Of a DNA stretch of 64,000 bases, positions 39,467 through 47,288 are shown one piece after another; within the stretch, counting starts at the first letter, position 1; each line of letters opens with the position of its first letter. The stretch comes from a virus, in the IMG/VR virus record IMGVR_UViG_3300033148_003055, positions 1-64,000 of that record; one strand, given 5' to 3'. The position numbers and the translations under genes were made by a program. A model generated the notes under the pieces. That model was not told the DNA's origin and did no database searches. It was given only the letters and a program-made list of their open reading frames with translations.

Positions 39467-40607
39467 CATCGCCTCCGATCGGATCGACCACGGGTTCCCG
39501 CGTCGGGGTGTAGATGCCCGTCTCGGGGTCCGGTTTCAGGATGGGTACGTCGCCCAGGCGTATCTTGTACTCGGCAGTCAAGCCCTGCTCGTGGTGCATG
39601 AACCAGACCGTCTGGCTCGGGGTCATGGCAGCCTTGAGCACCTGCACGCTGAAGTTCGTCGGGCCCGGCCACGAGCCGTTGACCATGAGGGTCTGGTCCG
39701 GACCGATGGAGATGCCGGCGGTCTGGTGGTGGTGCGCCCGTAGGTGGAAGTGGATCGGGAAGCGGAAGATGCCGAGAGCCTTGAGCCCGTCGCGCTGCAG
39801 GCCGTAGTACGGCAGCCCCATCCAGCCCCGCGTCTCGTCACCGTGGCTGATGACGAAGCCCCACTTCTCCTGTATCTGTACGGCGGCGAAGCCGGGGTGG
39901 CAGTGGTGGATGCGTACACCCTCGACCCGGCAGAACGCCTGGGCCAGCCCAAGGATGAAGAAGTCGTCGAGGTTCGCCTTGATGACCCCGCGCTTGCCGA
40001 GGCGCCCGTGGTTGCCGGGTACGGCGATGAGGTCGATGCCCTCGTTGAACTCCCCCTCGATGTAGAGCCGGTAGATGGCCTTGGCGGTGACCGCGGTGCC
40101 CCATGCCACCTGATCGAAGCCGTCCATGTCGAGGTGCCACGCCTGCCCAGGGAAGATGTCCTCGCCCTCGACGTAATCACCGAGGCCCCAGATGACGAGC
40201 TTGTTCACCGGATGGTCCGCCCGCTGCACCTCGAGGATGCGAAGCTTCTTGTCCACCCACATGTCGAGGGCCTTGAGGTAGCTGTCGCGGTTCCACCCTC
40301 CCAGCCCCGACGTGTTCACGGCCTTGGCCTTCGTCCCGATCTGGGTGTCGCTGAATGCGCTGTGCATCTCCTCGGCGCTCGACTGCGGACGCTTGGACTT
40401 GCGGCGCTTCCTCGGCGTCCACGGGGGCAACGGAGTGTAGACCTCCCGGATCACCCGGTCGAAGGTGGCGTGGGCGGACTCCAACTTCCGGACGTTCGCC
40501 TTCAGTATCTCGTTTGCACGGATGAGGTCCTCAAAGCTCGGGGGCTCGTCCTTCTTCGCCGCCTTGTCCAGGGCGTCTTGCACGCCCTTCGGTATCTTCT
40601 TACCCAT
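39459..40607 (-). CDS. metallophosphoesterase (SbcD/Mre11-like)
   Basis: A 382-residue protein with calcineurin-like motifs: SDTQIG (Asp pair region), GLGDYVEGED, VPGNHGR, SHGDE and HFHLRAHHHQ. These bind two metals and cut phosphoester bonds, in DNA repair-type nucleases or phosphatases. The N-terminal 80 residues are a helical, Lys-rich extension. Likely a DNA nuclease in phage recombination or host DNA use. Confidence 0.8.
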   Translation of the reverse strand: MGKKIPKGVQDALDKAAKKDEPPSFEDLIRANEILKANVRKLESAHATFDRVIREVYTPLPPWTPRKRRKSKRPQSSAEEMHSAFSDTQIGTKAKAVNTSGLGGWNRDSYLKALDMWVDKKLRILEVQRADHPVNKLVIWGLGDYVEGEDIFPGQAWHLDMDGFDQVAWGTAVTAKAIYRLYIEGEFNEGIDLIAVPGNHGRLGKRGVIKANLDDFFILGLAQAFCRVEGVRIHHCHPGFAAVQIQEKWGFVISHGDETRGWMGLPYYGLQRDGLKALGIFRFPIHFHLRAHHHQTAGISIGPDQTLMVNGSWPGPTNFSVQVLKAAMTPSQTVWFMHHEQGLTAEYKIRLGDVPILKPDPETGIYTPTREPVVDPIGGDDE

Positions 40608-40945
40608 TATTCAGGTCCTCCGCCAGTGACGATGTAGTCGCCTTTCCTTCGGTCTATCAAGTTTCCAAGGGCGCTACGGTTCCAGTTAGATATACTGCTG
40701 TAGTAACCAACTATTCTGGTCATGTGGTCGATCACCTTCACGGCCTCGCGACCCTCGAAGATCGCTTCGAGCGTCCGCCAGTCGTTCTTGGCGACCGCGT
40801 CCGGGGTGATCCGCCACTTTGCCCCGGTCTTCGGATGGTCGACGCGGATGTACCGCACACCCTCATCGAAGTCGGGTTCCGTGACACCGACGTACTCGAG
40901 TTCCTCGTGCTCATCTACAGCGTCCCAGAAGTCTTCGCCCTTCAT
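40607..40945 (-). CDS. free-standing NrdD-like glycyl-radical C-terminal domain
   Basis: 112 residues from the ATG at 40943-40945. The C-terminus MTRIVGYYSSISNWNRSALG followed by DRRKGDY matches the end of anaerobic ribonucleotide reductase, where the Gly of R-x-x-GY carries the radical. The N-terminal part has only a small alpha/beta segment. No NrdD catalytic body is visible in this window. It may partner a host enzyme or be a repair-type fragment like GrcA. Confidence 0.55.
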   Translation of the reverse strand: MKGEDFWDAVDEHEELEYVGVTEPDFDEGVRYIRVDHPKTGAKWRITPDAVAKNDWRTLEAIFEGREAVKVIDHMTRIVGYYSSISNWNRSALGNLIDRRKGDYIVTGGGPE

Positions 40946-41337
40946 ATCCACACCGTCCTCTCGTGGTTGTCTGGGTCGGGTGTCCCCAGTTTCTTGGTCT
41001 CCGAGTCGTACACCCAAGGCATCCGGTTCGGGTCCAGCCCCGCCGTCGCCCAAGAGGCCAACGCCTCCGCCGCCAACATCCGGTGCTCCGGCGGTACGAG
41101 CATGTCGTACACGACGACTAGCCGATCCCCGTACTCCTTCTGCAGGACGGGCAGCCAGGTCTGGCAGTACCCTCCGATCACGCAAGCCCCCGTCGTAAAC
41201 AGGTAGGCCATGACGTCTCCGACTTCCCTCTCCTCGATGGTGTCAACTCGACCACGGCACCGCACGCGGTCCGCTTCCTTCCTCAGGTCCCCGTGCCGGT
41301 ACCCCGCCGGCGGTATCTTGGATCGCTTGCGCTGCAT
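40942..41337 (-). CDS. hypothetical protein
   Basis: 131 residues from the ATG at 41335-41337 (AGGAGG upstream, TGATG coupling). A basic N-terminus (MQRKRSKIPPAGYRHGDLRK) precedes a mixed alpha/beta part (YLFTTGACVIGGYCQTWLPV; DRLVVVYDMLVPPEHRMLA). I do not recognise a family. Confidence 0.55.
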   Translation of the reverse strand: MQRKRSKIPPAGYRHGDLRKEADRVRCRGRVDTIEEREVGDVMAYLFTTGACVIGGYCQTWLPVLQKEYGDRLVVVYDMLVPPEHRMLAAEALASWATAGLDPNRMPWVYDSETKKLGTPDPDNHERTVWI

Positions 41338-41858
41338 CACCGAGCCTCCTGCTCGCACTCGCGTTCGTATATCTCAAAGTGCCGATCCCCCTTGTTGAGA
41401 TCATAGACGACCGCCTCGTCGGCATCCTCGTCCCATTCCTGCCACAGGTCTTCGCTAACCGAGGTTCCGTGAAAGCCGATAGCTTCGGCGCTGGACGCCT
41501 CTATTAGGTCGGCCCACGCCGGGACGTGATCGACGCTGCCCGATGGGGCTGGGTTCAGCGCCACGAACCCACGCAAGTCTGCCGCCACCTTGCCGAAGTT
41601 CTCGCGGCGGATGATCGCGTAGTCAAACGTAGCCAGCATCGTGATTCTCTCACATGGCTCCAGCTTCTCGCTGGTCGCCAGCGCCCACAGCTTCGTTTCG
41701 TAGTCCATCAGCCAGGAGTCGTACTCCTTGGCGGGGTCTTTCATGTACTTGTCATAGAGCGAGGTCCAGATTCGCGCAGCGCCTCCCCACGAGTTCGGGA
41801 ACTCCGCATATGTATCGGGCTTCCCGTCTTTGAACTCTATCACGTAGCACCTGCTCAC
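41337..41858 (-). CDS. hypothetical protein
   Basis: 173 residues from the GTG at 41856-41858 (GAGGAGG upstream). Rich in Trp, Tyr and acidic residues (WTSLYDKYMKDPAKEYDSWL; DLWQEWDEDADEA). It looks like a compact cytoplasmic protein. No recognised motif. Confidence 0.55.
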   Translation of the reverse strand: MSRCYVIEFKDGKPDTYAEFPNSWGGAARIWTSLYDKYMKDPAKEYDSWLMDYETKLWALATSEKLEPCERITMLATFDYAIIRRENFGKVAADLRGFVALNPAPSGSVDHVPAWADLIEASSAEAIGFHGTSVSEDLWQEWDEDADEAVVYDLNKGDRHFEIYERECEQEAR

Positions 41859-42055
41859 GCCGTCACCCCCTCCTCGGCCGGCAGCGCCATCGGCTCTAGG
41901 CCCTTGAGCTTCTGGTTCTCGATCATGAAACGGCGGATGATCCGGTCCGCCTGCTTCGCCCCGGACTCGAGCTTCGCAACGCGGGTCTCCAGCCGGTTGA
42001 CCTCGCCCTTGAGTTCCCTGATCTTCGTGTCCTTCTCTGCGCTCGTTCTACCCAC
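41855..42055 (-). CDS. short coiled-coil protein
   Basis: 66 residues from the GTG at 42053-42055 (AGGAGG upstream). Heptads cover most of it (KIRELKGEVNRLETRVAKLE). GTGA coupled to the next gene. Probably a dimeric helical protein; unknown role. Confidence 0.55.
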   Translation of the reverse strand: MGRTSAEKDTKIRELKGEVNRLETRVAKLESGAKQADRIIRRFMIENQKLKGLEPMALPAEEGVTA

Positions 42056-42416
42056 GGTCCACCTCCTGCTTCGACTCAAGTGCGTAGGCCATGCCCATCA
42101 TCGGCCACTGGTGATTCGCATGAGCGTCACCGAAAGCGAACACGGCCCGTTTCTCTGCACACCGGAACCGGTCCTCGCGGTCCTTCATGATCGCCGCCGG
42201 GAACATCAGGACCTTCCCGCTCTCGATGCAGCGTTCGCTGTGCAGACGACCCGCAGCGATCGCGCACCCGCGCTTGCGGTTGAAGTTGTCGAGCGGGGAG
42301 CAGACCGCGGTCGCCACCCCGTACTGCCCGTCCTCACGTTCCTCCACGGCCACCGTCACGCCTCCCCGGGCGATCCCCGAATCCAGCCTCAGCCTGAAGT
42401 GATAGAACCAGATCAT
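42048..42416 (-). CDS. hypothetical protein
   Basis: 122 residues from the ATG at 42414-42416 (GAGGAG upstream). Strand-rich start (MIWFYHFRLRLDSG, GVTVAVEERED) and a Cys/His-containing second half (CIESGKVLMFP, FAFGDAHANHQW). No family recognised. Confidence 0.55.
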   Translation of the reverse strand: MIWFYHFRLRLDSGIARGGVTVAVEEREDGQYGVATAVCSPLDNFNRKRGCAIAAGRLHSERCIESGKVLMFPAAIMKDREDRFRCAEKRAVFAFGDAHANHQWPMMGMAYALESKQEVDRG

Positions 42417-42733
42417 CACCGTCTCCTCTTCTTCTTTGGCGCCGGCGCGGGAGTCATCGCGAGCTCCCTCACCACCTTGTCCAGCGCCTCACTCTCATCT
42501 TCCAACCAATCCCGTAGTTCCTCGATCGACCCGCCGAAGCAGACCACGACGCTGTGCCGCTTCCCTGGGGGGAAGACCCGAACGTCAACGTTGACCCCGT
42601 GGGCCACCCGCCTTCCTATGACGATCGCCTTGTGACCGAACCGCGCTGAGAAGTCCAGCATGTCGGTCCCAGAAACCTTCACCGGCTTGGCCTGAGCGAC
42701 AGGGCGGCGCTTGATCTTACGCTTCGTCGGCAT
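42416..42733 (-). CDS. hypothetical basic protein
   Basis: 105 residues with Lys/Arg tails at both ends (MPTKRKIKRRPV; PKKKRRR) and an alpha/beta core (HKAIVIGRRVAHGVNVDVRV). The tails suggest nucleic-acid binding. The next gene overlaps its start by 17 bases. Confidence 0.55.
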   Translation of the reverse strand: MPTKRKIKRRPVAQAKPVKVSGTDMLDFSARFGHKAIVIGRRVAHGVNVDVRVFPPGKRHSVVVCFGGSIEELRDWLEDESEALDKVVRELAMTPAPAPKKKRRR

Positions 42734-43424
42734 CCCGCCTCCTACGCTTCACCGAGCGCCGCATGACCTTCCGCTCCCAGGAGTTCATCTTCAACCACTC
42801 GTCCCCGGTGTCGAGGGGGAGCATGTACCCGATCGCCCGCTGGCCCGTCTCGACCCCGACGCTCCGGACCAGGAAGCCGTCGGTCTCCGACTCCCCGAAC
42901 TCGATGAAGGCCGAGTTGTCCGGGTTCGGGCAGGCCGACTCCATCGCCTGGAGCAACTTGATGAGGGCCTTGCGGTCGACGCAGACACGATGCTTGCACG
43001 CCTTCCGGGCACGTTGGAGGACGGGCCTCCATTCAGAGAACCGGCGGCGGGAGAGCTGCCCCTCCACCTTCAGGTTCTTGTTGAGGTCCGTCGCTGTCAA
43101 CTCGATCGTCCCATCTTCTTCATTATACCCCGTAACCGCCACGAATCCAAGCTCTAATCCGAGATTTCCTTTGGGGATATTCCGGAGGGCCTCGGTCACG
43201 ATCTCAGGGGGAATACCGGCCCCATCCTCCCCTACGTCGGTCTCGGTCTTGAAGTCGGGCATGGCCGCCGGGCGGTCGTCGATGGGCTCCACCGCCAGAA
43301 TCGCGGAGCCGTCAGAGGCGACGGTGGTCCCGTCAGCCTCAACCCGGAGTTGGTGCAGGACTTGGTCCCGCTTGTCCGCCCCGGCCACCTTGATCGGGGC
43401 CAGGTTCGCTTTACTCAGTAACAC
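42717..43424 (-). CDS. sliding-clamp-like protein (putative)
   Basis: 235 residues from the GTG at 43422-43424. The start (KRDQVLHQLRVEADGTTVAS, DGSAILAVEP) and the later LIKLLQAMESACPNPDNSAF and GQRAIGYMLPLD resemble phage proteins with a DNA polymerase III beta-type clamp fold (the 'TVATDG' strand). It is shorter than a three-domain bacterial clamp (about 365). A basic C-terminus follows. The call is a pattern match only. Confidence 0.5.
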   Translation of the reverse strand: MLLSKANLAPIKVAGADKRDQVLHQLRVEADGTTVASDGSAILAVEPIDDRPAAMPDFKTETDVGEDGAGIPPEIVTEALRNIPKGNLGLELGFVAVTGYNEEDGTIELTATDLNKNLKVEGQLSRRRFSEWRPVLQRARKACKHRVCVDRKALIKLLQAMESACPNPDNSAFIEFGESETDGFLVRSVGVETGQRAIGYMLPLDTGDEWLKMNSWERKVMRRSVKRRRRDADEA

Positions 43425-43584
43425 GGCGCCTCCTGATCTTCCGCTTCTTCTTCCCGCGGAAGGGGCGGACCACGATGGAGTGGTGGTCCTCTTCGGTGTA
43501 GGTCCACAGCGGGATCACCTCGACGGCGAGGCCGCGCTTCTGGAGCGAGGCCACCGCTTCCCTCAGCTGGCGCTCCGACCTCAC
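43411..43584 (-). CDS. 57-residue basic protein
   Basis: Starts at the GTG at 43582-43584 (GTGA overlap, GGAG upstream): RSERQLREAVASLQKRGLAV, then a PLWTYTEEDHHSIVV strand and a very basic end (RGKKKRKIRRRR). Likely nucleic-acid binding. It overlaps the clamp-like gene by 14 bases. Confidence 0.55.
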   Translation of the reverse strand: MRSERQLREAVASLQKRGLAVEVIPLWTYTEEDHHSIVVRPFRGKKKRKIRRRRVTE

Positions 43585-43940
43585 CACATCAGACTCCGGA
43601 ACCGCGTCACCTTCTTGACGCTCATGTTGCTGGTCTTGAGCAGCTTGACGGCGGCCTTCCACTCCCGGACGGCGACGTCCTTGATGACCCACCGGCTCTT
43701 CGTAGCATTCTCCCAGGACTTCTTGCTGCCGTGCCGGATGATCCGCCGGTCGGTGTCCCGGTCGGCGCAGCAGCTCTTGACGGCCTTGATGGCGGAGAGC
43801 ATGTCCCCCTGGAACCGGTCCGGCCCCCCGACCATGACCTCCCCCGGCCCTTTGTTCGGCTCCGGTGGTGTGAACACCAACCCGAAGACGAACGAGTCCT
43901 TGTCCCCATCCTGTGCACGTAGGATGTACTTCTCTCTCAT
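43581..43940 (-). CDS. hypothetical protein
   Basis: 119 residues from the ATG at 43938-43940 (AAGGAG upstream). Strand-rich N-terminus (YILRAQDGDKDSFVFGLVFT), then a helical, basic C-terminus (RWVIKDVAVREWKAAVKLLK). No recognised domain. Confidence 0.55.
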   Translation of the reverse strand: MREKYILRAQDGDKDSFVFGLVFTPPEPNKGPGEVMVGGPDRFQGDMLSAIKAVKSCCADRDTDRRIIRHGSKKSWENATKSRWVIKDVAVREWKAAVKLLKTSNMSVKKVTRFRSLMW

Positions 43941-44167
43941 GTCCTCTCCTTCGCTTTCCGAGACCACGTCACCCACCCGTAAATCGCAAGACCCGCGTAG
44001 ACGAGGAACAGGGCCGCCTGCGGGTAGGCCACCTTGTAGACGCTATACCCCGTGAACGCCAGGTTCGTCGTGATCCAGATCGGGAAGCACCATATCTTCT
44101 GCTTCGCGTTCGCGATCGTCCCGACGATCGCCGCCACGGTCACGCACCACATCACTGCCTCGATCAT
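43937..44167 (-). CDS. half-size PnuC-like membrane protein
   Basis: 76 residues from the ATG at 44165-44167 (GGGAGGGGG upstream). Three membrane helices with the PnuC-type pattern: GTIANAKQKIWCFPIWITTN and YPQAALFLVYAGLAIYGWVT. PnuC proteins carry nicotinamide riboside; this is about one third their length, so a dimeric or degenerate form is likely. Confidence 0.55.
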   Translation of the reverse strand: MIEAVMWCVTVAAIVGTIANAKQKIWCFPIWITTNLAFTGYSVYKVAYPQAALFLVYAGLAIYGWVTWSRKAKERT

Positions 44168-44703
44168 CACTCCCCCTCCCATAACTGGTTGAACCTATCA
44201 AGGAAGTCCGTGGCGATCGTTGGCGGGTCCGCTCCGATCACGGCGACGTTGCTGTACGGCTCCGGCAGAGGTTGCCAGTCGAACGTCGCCGGCGCCATGA
44301 GCTGTTGCTTTTCCGTCGCACACATCCGTTGGTCAACCTCCTTCACCCGCGGGTCTGGTGGCCAAGGGAGATTGAACGCCGCGGCGACGGCGGTCTCGAT
44401 CGCAACGAATATCTCCCGGACGTCGTGCGAGGTCTCGAAGAGGAGCTTCTTGAAGTCTGCCTGCACATCCGGCGTGTAGGCCTCCGCCGCATCGTGCATG
44501 AGCCCCTGCAAAGCGAGCTCCGGCGGGACCACCCGGCTTACGAGGATGCTATGCTCGCCCACCGAGTAGAACCGGGTGCAGGCCCCGTTGAACCGGCACG
44601 TCTTCGAGAGGTGCATCGCGATGTCAAGGATGTTGATGGACTCCGGGTCGGTGTTGACGAACTCGAACTTCTTCCCCGTATACGTCTGCATCTTCGCGTT
44701 CAT
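44167..44703 (-). CDS. HD-domain phosphohydrolase (YfbR-like)
   Basis: 178 residues from the ATG at 44701-44703 (AAGGAGG upstream). The HD metal site is spread as YSVGEHSILVSRVV, GLMHDAAEAYTPD and a later Asp. The family includes 5'-deoxynucleotidases. It sits next to a dNMP kinase, so it likely adjusts nucleotide pools. Confidence 0.75.
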   Translation of the reverse strand: MNAKMQTYTGKKFEFVNTDPESINILDIAMHLSKTCRFNGACTRFYSVGEHSILVSRVVPPELALQGLMHDAAEAYTPDVQADFKKLLFETSHDVREIFVAIETAVAAAFNLPWPPDPRVKEVDQRMCATEKQQLMAPATFDWQPLPEPYSNVAVIGADPPTIATDFLDRFNQLWEGE

Positions 44704-45245
44704 TCCCAGCCTCCTTCCATCCACGTCGTCACGCAACGACGGGTCTCCTGCTGAAGCCAGTCGATCGTGTTGACGTTTGACAGCTTCACGTCACACAGCT
44801 CCAACGTCTCGCCTATCGCCGTCTCGGTTGGGTCGTCGGCGAGGTCGCCTTCGAGCCCACCGCGATCGATGATGCCGATGAGGATGCCGCCCTTCGCCTT
44901 GACCCAGTGCGCCTCGACGGGGAATCGGATGTTCGGGATGTAGTACCCATCGGGGGGCGCAAGGATACCGTCGATCTCCAACTGGAGCATGCGGCCCCAC
45001 ATCTTGTCAAGCCAGAACGTCGGGCGCTTCGCTCTCCCGAGGTTGCCCGCCTCCTGAAAGCGTGCACGGGTCTCGGGGTCCGCGGTCCGCAGCTCATACG
45101 GCGCCTGCCCGAGCAGCATCCCAACGAGCACAGCGATCTCGTCCGCGACCCCGGCCCGGTAGAAGTTCCGGTCGAGCAGCGCCTTCCCCGCGGTGTCCTT
45201 CCCCGAGCGGGCCTTCCCCACGAATCCAATGATCGGCTTGTCCAT
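44700..45245 (-). CDS. deoxynucleoside monophosphate kinase-like
   Basis: 181 residues from the ATG at 45243-45245 (AAGGAG upstream). The P-loop is IGFVGKARSGKDTAGKAL; IPNIRFPVEAHWVKAKGG is the typical later segment of phage dNMP kinases, and DRGGLEGD lies in the substrate-side loop. It would charge dNMPs to dNDPs for phage DNA synthesis. Confidence 0.75.
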   Translation of the reverse strand: MDKPIIGFVGKARSGKDTAGKALLDRNFYRAGVADEIAVLVGMLLGQAPYELRTADPETRARFQEAGNLGRAKRPTFWLDKMWGRMLQLEIDGILAPPDGYYIPNIRFPVEAHWVKAKGGILIGIIDRGGLEGDLADDPTETAIGETLELCDVKLSNVNTIDWLQQETRRCVTTWMEGGWE

Positions 45246-45247
45246 GA

Positions 45248-45631
45248 CTACTCCTTCGTCTCGCGTAGATACGCGAAAGCACGGTCCAGAGCCGACTCGA
45301 TCTCTCCGATGTACCACGTCACGTCCTCGGACGGATACCCGAACATCGCCCCGCGGAAGGCCGCGTCCTCAGACTTCATGCAGGTCACGAAGGACTTCAC
45401 CATCCGCCGCCGGAGGCTGGCCGGGGTGTCCGGTGTGCAGGCGAGAACCTGCCAGTGGGGAAGGACGTCGAGGACTTCGAGCTCTTGCTCCCTGAAATAC
45501 GCAACGATCCCCTCGCGAGTCTCATCGTAGCCGATGCTGGTCCAGACGAACTTCCGAGCGTGCTCGGGGTCGACCGCCTCCGCGACCTCGCTCTGATAGT
45601 CGTCGTCGATGGTCCGCAGCTTATCGTTCAT
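45248..45631 (-). CDS. hypothetical protein
   Basis: 127 residues from the ATG at 45629-45631 (GGAGGAAGG upstream). Mixed alpha/beta (KFVWTSIGYDETREGIVAYF; WYIGEIESALDRAFAYLRET). It lies between the kinase and the C5-methyltransferase. Unknown function. Confidence 0.55.
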   Translation of the reverse strand: MNDKLRTIDDDYQSEVAEAVDPEHARKFVWTSIGYDETREGIVAYFREQELEVLDVLPHWQVLACTPDTPASLRRRMVKSFVTCMKSEDAAFRGAMFGYPSEDVTWYIGEIESALDRAFAYLRETKE

Positions 45632-46689
45632 CACACCTTCCTCCTCTTGATTTTCTTACGCGGGCGATCAAGGGTTTCATGAATTGCTGACGCGACGGTC
45701 CGTATCATGAACGGCGGGACGGCGTTGCCCAGTTGTTTACCGGTACTCAATAAGCTGGAATCCGCCCACCCAAACTGATCCGGAAACCCCATCAACCGTG
45801 TTGCTTCCCGGAAATTGATGTATCTCGGATGTTCCCAGTGGAAAATTCCTGTGGTTCTTGCCCCACCTTTTCCGGGCAACCGCTGAATAGTCGGGGAAGG
45901 TTTCATTGGGTCCAGTTTTCGACATGAAAACCAATGGCCGTCCGGATGCACGGAGTCAAAACCTTTCCCGAGTTTGCATCGAATCCAAGTAGACATTATG
46001 GCATTACTGGTAATTCCTTTCCTTGTGTCTTCCGGCAACCCAGTGAAAGCTTCGGCTGCCGTAACGACCTTCCCGAACGGCCGTGGGAATTCGAAATCCA
46101 ACCGCAGACCTTTCCTCGTCCCCACGAAAATCAACCTCTGACGCGTTTGCGGAACCCCATAATTTGCGGCGTTCATGATCCTGCACCGGACGTGGTAACC
46201 GCACCGTTTCAATTCGGTCATGATGGCGGCGAACACGATCCGCATTCTGCCTTTCACCATCCCGACGACGTTCTCCATCACGAACGTCTGCGGTTTCACC
46301 CCGATCAACAGTCTACAAAATTCTTTGAACAACGTGTTGCGTTCGTCCCCGATCTTACGTTTCCCCGACGTGCTGAACCCCTGACATGGTGGGGAACCGT
46401 CGAGCACGGTCAGCTCACCCTTTGCCAAACCAATCCGCCGCAGTAACTTCTTCGCATCGATGTTGGTGATGTCGTCCTCGCACACGACCATGTCGTCGAA
46501 ATTCAACCGGAGGGTGTCACACGCGTCGGCATCCCATTCCACCGCCGCCAATTCACGGAACCCGGCCATTCGATACCCCAACCCGGAACCGCCGCAACCT
46601 GCGAATGTTGAGACCACGGTCGGTGCGTTTTTCCCTCGGGGTCGTATCGACGCTGACCATGCCTCATTCAGTTCTTCCGTGTACTTCAT
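45631..46689 (-). CDS. C5-cytosine DNA methyltransferase
   Basis: 352 residues from the ATG at 46687-46689. All key motifs are visible: I (FAGCGGSGLGYRMAG), IV (DGSPPCQGFSTSGKRK with the catalytic Cys), VI (ENVVG), VIII (QTRQRLIF) and X (LGNAVPP). It methylates cytosine C5, probably to protect phage DNA. No restriction partner is adjacent; a ParB-like nuclease gene lies upstream. Confidence 0.92.
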   Translation of the reverse strand: MKYTEELNEAWSASIRPRGKNAPTVVSTFAGCGGSGLGYRMAGFRELAAVEWDADACDTLRLNFDDMVVCEDDITNIDAKKLLRRIGLAKGELTVLDGSPPCQGFSTSGKRKIGDERNTLFKEFCRLLIGVKPQTFVMENVVGMVKGRMRIVFAAIMTELKRCGYHVRCRIMNAANYGVPQTRQRLIFVGTRKGLRLDFEFPRPFGKVVTAAEAFTGLPEDTRKGITSNAIMSTWIRCKLGKGFDSVHPDGHWFSCRKLDPMKPSPTIQRLPGKGGARTTGIFHWEHPRYINFREATRLMGFPDQFGWADSSLLSTGKQLGNAVPPFMIRTVASAIHETLDRPRKKIKRRKV

Positions 46690-47288
46690 CACTTCCCCCA
46701 CTTCGGGATGAAGTGATTCCCACACTCCGGGCACTTCACTTCCGCCATGGATTCGTCAACGTCTTTTTCGTCGTACACCTTTTTGGGTCGGACGAACCCG
46801 TCTATTTCCAGTTGACTGAACCCTGTCACTTTCTCGAGCTCGGCCACCTCAATCTTGCGGCGGGACTTGAACATCTTCGCCAGCTTGGCGTGATCCCAGT
46901 CCGCGAACTCGCCCGCCTTGTTGTCGGACAGGGCGAACTCCTCGGCGGCCTTCCGAGTGTCGAAGGTCCTCCAGTGGACCCACACCGTCTCGGCCTGCTC
47001 CCACCCCTCCTTGCGGAGCTGGAGCAGGGCCTTGTATCGCGTGTTGCCGGCCCAGATCGTTCCGTCGGGTGTGGCGACGATCGTCCCGGCGAAGCCGTGT
47101 TCCTTGATGAGCTTGGCCACCTTCGGGACGGCGTCCTCGTTGAACCGCGGGTTGTCCGCCCACGGCGTCAGGTCGTCGAGCGACACCTCCTGATACTGGG
47201 CCTTTAACCGTGCCCGCTGGAGCTTGGTGTGCCCCCAGGGGGACGGCTCCGCCTTGATCGGGCGGCGTTTCACCGTTCGCTTCGCCAT
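46689..47288 (-). CDS. ParB/Srx-type nuclease-domain protein with C-terminal Zn knuckle
   Basis: 199 residues. The ParB N-terminal domain shows DLTPWADNPRFNEDAVPKVA, HGFAGTIVATPDGTIWAGN and TRYKALLQL. The C-terminus ends CPECGNHF, a half zinc knuckle. In phages such proteins often accompany DNA methyltransferases, as here. Activity may be CTP-binding or nuclease. Confidence 0.8.
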   Translation of the reverse strand: MAKRTVKRRPIKAEPSPWGHTKLQRARLKAQYQEVSLDDLTPWADNPRFNEDAVPKVAKLIKEHGFAGTIVATPDGTIWAGNTRYKALLQLRKEGWEQAETVWVHWRTFDTRKAAEEFALSDNKAGEFADWDHAKLAKMFKSRRKIEVAELEKVTGFSQLEIDGFVRPKKVYDEKDVDESMAEVKCPECGNHFIPKWGK

